Source: Pseudomonadota bacterium
Lineage (GTDB): Bacteria; Pseudomonadota; Alphaproteobacteria; Sphingomonadales; Sphingomonadaceae
Length of the DNA stretch: 64,000 nt
Assembly (NCBI GenBank): GCA_023418595.1
Contig: JAEZZI010000030.1
Coordinates: forward strand, 124,001-188,000
Direction: 5' to 3'
Notes under the pieces: model-generated
The model's input: the letters and a program-made list of their open reading frames with translations, nothing else
The model's database searches: none
What the model was told of the DNA's origin: nothing
Program-made: the position numbers and the translations under genes
Shown here: piece after piece, positions 61,212 to 64,000 of the stretch
How the letters are laid out: each line of letters begins with the position of its first letter
How positions within the stretch are numbered: the stretch's first letter is position 1

Positions 61212-61744
61212 TACTTCTTCTTCCCTTCCTTGCGGAAGATGAACTCGCCGTCATACTTGATGCCCTTGCCCTTATAGGGTTCGGGCTTGCGCCAACGACG
61301 GATCTCCGCGGCCATCTGGCCGACCTTCTGCTTGTCGATCCCCGAGATTTCGACCGTGGTCTGGTCGGGGGTCTTGATTTCGATGCCTTCCGGCACGTCC
61401 ATATCGACGTCATGGCTGTAGCCGAGCTGCAACTTCAGCTTGCGACCCTGCGCGTTGGCACGATAGCCGACGCCGGTGATCAGCAGCTTCTTGGTAAAGC
61501 CCTCGGTCACCCCCGTCACCAGGTTCTGAACCAGCGTGCGCTGCATGCCCCAGAACGCGCGAGCGCGCTTGGTGTCGTTGGCCGGCTGCACCGAAATGCC
61601 GCCATCATTGACTTCATAGCTGATATTGTCGGCGAGCGGCATGGTCAGGGTGCCCTTGGGCCCCTTCACGCTCAGCACGCCGCCGTCGATGTTTGCAGTC
61701 ACGCCCGACGGGACGGTGACGGCCTTCTTACCGATGCGGCTCAT
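61211..61744 (-). CDS. rplF: 50S ribosomal protein L6 (uL6)
   Basis: A 177-residue L6: MSRIGKKAVTVPSGV, VKGPKGTL, GVGYRANAQG and the late IRRWRKPEPYKGKGIKY, the family signature. Overlaps rpsH and rplR by one base on either side. Confidence 0.98.
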   Translation of the reverse strand: MSRIGKKAVTVPSGVTANIDGGVLSVKGPKGTLTMPLADNISYEVNDGGISVQPANDTKRARAFWGMQRTLVQNLVTGVTEGFTKKLLITGVGYRANAQGRKLKLQLGYSHDVDMDVPEGIEIKTPDQTTVEISGIDKQKVGQMAAEIRRWRKPEPYKGKGIKYDGEFIFRKEGKKK

Positions 61745-62139
61745 CAGAACACCTCCGCCAGCACTTCGCCACCGACATTCTGTTCGCGCGCTTCGGCGTC
61801 GGACAGAACGCCACGCGGCGTCGATACGATGGTGATGCCCAGGCCGTTGCGGACGATCGGCAGTTCTTTCGACGCCGAATAGACCCGGCGACCAGGCTTC
61901 GAAACGCGCGCGACGTGCTTGATCGCCGGCTGCCCTTCGAAATATTTGAGTTCGATGCGGATGCCGGCGGCAGGCCCCATCTGCTCTTCGGAATAACCGC
62001 GAATATAGCCTTCGCGCTGCAGCACGTCGAGGACGCGGGCACGCAGCTTCGACGCAGGCGTCAGGACGGAGTCCTTGCGCGCGCGCTGGCCGTTGCGGAT
62101 GCGGGTGAGCATATCACCCAGGGGATCGGTCAAAGCCAT
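61744..62139 (-). CDS. rpsH: 30S ribosomal protein S8 (uS8)
   Basis: A 131-residue S8: DPLGDMLTRIRNGQ at the start and the signature GLGITIVSTPRGVLSDAEAR near the end (core STPRGVLSD). In E. coli S8 represses this operon by binding the rplE leader; whether that holds here cannot be judged from sequence. Confidence 0.98.
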   Translation of the reverse strand: MALTDPLGDMLTRIRNGQRARKDSVLTPASKLRARVLDVLQREGYIRGYSEEQMGPAAGIRIELKYFEGQPAIKHVARVSKPGRRVYSASKELPIVRNGLGITIVSTPRGVLSDAEAREQNVGGEVLAEVF

Positions 62140-62150
62140 CTATCTGATCC

Positions 62151-62456
62151 TTACCAGCTCGACTTCACGACACCGGGGATCATGCCGCGATTAGCAAGAT
62201 CGCGCAGCATCACGCGTGCGAGACGGAATTTGCGATAATAACCGCGCGGACGCCCGGTCAGTTCGCAACGATTGCGGATGCGGGTCGGATTGCCGTTACG
62301 CGGCAGTTCCGCCATCTTCAGACGAGCGATCAGACGCTCGGTCTCATCCAGGCTTTCGTCGTTCGCGATCGCCTTCAGCTTCGCATATTTGGGCGCGTAT
62401 TTCGCGACCATCTTGCGACGCTTCTCGTTCTTGTTGATCGAACTCAGTTTCGCCAT
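62151..62456 (-). CDS. rpsN: 30S ribosomal protein S14 (uS14)
   Basis: A 101-residue zinc-free S14: the CxxC motifs of the short form are absent; RCELTGRPRGYYRKF and MIPGVVKSSW are typical. ATG 62456. Confidence 0.97.
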   Translation of the reverse strand: MAKLSSINKNEKRRKMVAKYAPKYAKLKAIANDESLDETERLIARLKMAELPRNGNPTRIRNRCELTGRPRGYYRKFRLARVMLRDLANRGMIPGVVKSSW

Positions 62457-62475
62457 GACTTAAGTTCTTCCTTCC

Positions 62476-63063
62476 TTACGCAGCTTGCTTCGCTTCGCCG
62501 TCCGCAGTTTCCTGCGGGAACGGGAAGCCGAAGAGACGCAGAAGCTCGCGCGCTTCCTCGTCGGTCTTTGCCGAAGTGGTGACGATCACGTCCATGCCGC
62601 GCACCTGATCGATGCGGTCATAGTTGATCTCGGGGAAAATCAGCTGTTCCTTGATACCGCAGGCATAGTTGCCACGACCGTCGAACGACTTGGGGTTCAG
62701 GCCACGGAAATCGCGGACGCGGGGAAGCGCGATGGTGATGAACCGGTCGAGGAATTCGTACATGCGTTCGCGGCGCAGGGTGACCTTGCAACCGATCGCC
62801 ATGCCTTCGCGGAGCTTGAACTGAGCGATCGACTTCTTCGCCTTGGTCACGACAGGCTTCTGGCCGGCGATCAGCTCCATTTCGGACGCTGCCTGGTCGA
62901 CCTTCTTCTTGTCCTGCGTTGCTTCGCCGACGCCCATGTTCAGGACGATCTTTTCGATGCGCGGCACTTCCATGACGTTCTTGTAACCGAACTTCTCGGT
63001 CATCGCCTTGGCGATCTTGTCGTCATAGAGCGACTTCATCCGCGGCGTGTATTGATCAGCCAT
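62476..63063 (-). CDS. rplE: 50S ribosomal protein L5 (uL5)
   Basis: A 195-residue L5 that binds 5S rRNA: PRIEKIVLNMGVGEA, GQKPVVTKAKKSIA, LPRVRDFRGLN and the FGFPF end. The tail has about 12 extra residues. ATG 63063 overlaps rplX by 8 bp, preceded by GGGGGAGG inside rplX. Confidence 0.98.
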   Translation of the reverse strand: MADQYTPRMKSLYDDKIAKAMTEKFGYKNVMEVPRIEKIVLNMGVGEATQDKKKVDQAASEMELIAGQKPVVTKAKKSIAQFKLREGMAIGCKVTLRRERMYEFLDRFITIALPRVRDFRGLNPKSFDGRGNYACGIKEQLIFPEINYDRIDQVRGMDVIVTTSAKTDEEARELLRLFGFPFPQETADGEAKQAA

Positions 63064-63376
63064 TGATGACCTCCCCCGACTTCACGGCCACACGGACCTT
63101 CTTGCCGTCGCGCTCTTCGAAGCGGACGCGGGTGGGCTTGCCGTCCTTGGGATCGGCGAGTGCCACCTTCGAGATGTGCAGCGGCGCTTCCGAACGCTCC
63201 AGGCCACCCTGCGGGTTCGCCTGGCTCGGCTTGCGGTGACGCACGGCGACGTTGACGCCGGCGACGACGACCTTGCCGTCCTTCGGCATGGCCTTGGTGA
63301 CCTCGCCGGTGCGGCCCTTGTCCTTGCCGGACAGGACGACGACCGTGTCACCCTTCTTGATACGAGCGGACGCCAT
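63056..63376 (-). CDS. rplX: 50S ribosomal protein L24 (uL24)
   Basis: A 106-residue L24 with the KOW motif IKKGDTVVVLSGKDKGRTGEV, then NVAVRHRKP and GKPTRVRF. ATG 63376 shares one base with the rplN stop (TAATG). The longer frame to 63685 is antisense-free but overlaps rplN in another frame and is rejected. Confidence 0.97.
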   Translation of the reverse strand: MASARIKKGDTVVVLSGKDKGRTGEVTKAMPKDGKVVVAGVNVAVRHRKPSQANPQGGLERSEAPLHISKVALADPKDGKPTRVRFEERDGKKVRVAVKSGEVING

Positions 63377-63744
63377 TACAGCACCTCCGGCGCAAGGCTG
63401 ATAATCTTCATGTAACCGCGGCCACGCAGTTCGCGGACCACTGGGCCAAAGATACGGGTGCCGATCGGCTCCTCGTTCTTGTTCACAAGCACGGCGGCAT
63501 TGCCGTCGAACCGAATCACCGAACCGTCGGCGCGGCGGATGTCCTTGCGCGTACGGACGATGACGGCGCGGTGCACGTCGCCCTTCTTGACCTTGCCACG
63601 GGGAGCAGCTTCCTTGATGCTGACGACGATGACGTCGCCCACACCGGCCGTGCGACGCTTCGAGCCGCCCAGCACCTTGATGCACTGCACCCGCTTCGCG
63701 CCGCTGTTGTCAGCGACGTCGAGATTGGATTGCATCTGGATCAT
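63376..63744 (-). CDS. rplN: 50S ribosomal protein L14 (uL14)
   Basis: A 122-residue L14: MIQMQSNLDVADNSGAKRV, GKVKKGDVHRAVIVRT and IFGPVVRELR are hallmark segments. ATG 63744, 84 bp after rpsQ. Confidence 0.98.
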   Translation of the reverse strand: MIQMQSNLDVADNSGAKRVQCIKVLGGSKRRTAGVGDVIVVSIKEAAPRGKVKKGDVHRAVIVRTRKDIRRADGSVIRFDGNAAVLVNKNEEPIGTRIFGPVVRELRGRGYMKIISLAPEVL

Positions 63745-63828
63745 CGATCCAATTCCTTCTCATATGGGCCCGATTTCTGACCGGAACCCGCCTTCTACAC
63801 CCCCGCGAACAGAGGCAGTTCGGATGGC

Positions 63829-64000
63829 TCAGGCTTCCGCCGCGGCCGCGACCTCTTCCGGCGTCGCATGGGTGTTGACCCGTGCGATGACCTTCCAGGT
63901 CTTCAGCTTGGAGATCGGCGCGGTCTCTTCGATCCGCACGGTTTCGCCAGCCTTGTACTCGTTGCCCTCGTCATGGGCATGATATTTCTTCGAACGACGG
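63829..64000 (-). CDS. rpsQ: 30S ribosomal protein S17 (uS17), C-terminal part
   Basis: The minus-strand frame entering at the right edge reads RRSKKYHAHDEGNEYKAG, VRIEETAPISKLKTWKV and ends in an Ala/Glu-rich tail at the TGA (63831-63829). SKKYHAHDE and the APISKLKTW segment are the S17 signature. The N-terminus is beyond the window. It precedes rplN as in the spc operon (rpmC-rpsQ-rplN). Confidence 0.96.
   Translation of the reverse strand, partial: RRSKKYHAHDEGNEYKAGETVRIEETAPISKLKTWKVIARVNTHATPEEVAAAAEA

Overview
The window is a GC-rich chromosomal segment of an alphaproteobacterium. Order Sphingomonadales (a Sphingomonas-like organism) is the best fit. The grounds are protein-level resemblance (an S5 with an RGG-rich N-terminus, a CC0125/CC1285-type lipoprotein, DUF2849/DUF934 next to cysI, a secreted prolyl oligopeptidase) and an ompH-fabZ locus without lpxD/lpxA/lpxB, as expected for bacteria that use glycosphingolipids in place of lipid A. 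No prophage, transposase, CRISPR array or rRNA operon is visible; this is core chromosome with intergenic palindromic repeats.

Layout. 1-5.9 kb: end of mfd, a secreted hydrolase, an EAL/degenerate-GGDEF protein with a translationally coupled partner, then divergent moaA-nadK. 5.9-10.4 kb: tRNA-Asn(GTT), a lipoprotein, a bidirectional terminator, secA and a small ORF. 10.4-15.2 kb: aldehyde dehydrogenase and a small membrane protein, divergent from a thiolase and an SLC13-type permease; a consensus EcfG general-stress promoter lies before the thiolase. 15.3-24.4 kb: SH3 protein, hydroxyacid dehydrogenase, PilZ protein, nitronate monooxygenase-like protein, glycosyltransferase, divergent hydrolase/selO, astD-like dehydrogenase. 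24.4-28.4 kb: overlapping sulfur-assimilation operon cobA-DUF2849-cysI-DUF934-cysH. 28.5-32.5 kb: dnaB, divergent from UPF0262-GH25-cdd, then dcd. The 270 bp at 32471-32740 hold nothing I recognise.

32.7-45.1 kb is one long minus-strand block for translation and envelope growth: rpsB-tsf, pyrH-frr, uppS-cdsA-dxr-rseP-bamA-ompH-fabZ, rpmE and a PilZ protein. 45.2-50.1 kb: a small membrane protein behind an unusual promoter, psd-pssA, and convergent icd and guaA around strong hairpins. 50.3-64 kb: prolyl oligopeptidase, then the spc/alpha ribosomal operons read right to left (rpsQ to secY, adk, rpsM, rpsK, rpoA, rplQ), interrupted by two secreted-protein genes and several repeats.

The stretch 5928-6278 holds only the tRNA; from 6065 to 6260 I see nothing specific. 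The stretch 24098-24459 holds one doubtful small ORF. The most interesting non-textbook signals are the stress-type promoter and small membrane protein at 45.25-45.6 kb, the EcfG promoter at 12.16 kb, a PilZ gene that appears to start at ATC, and the missing lipid A genes.
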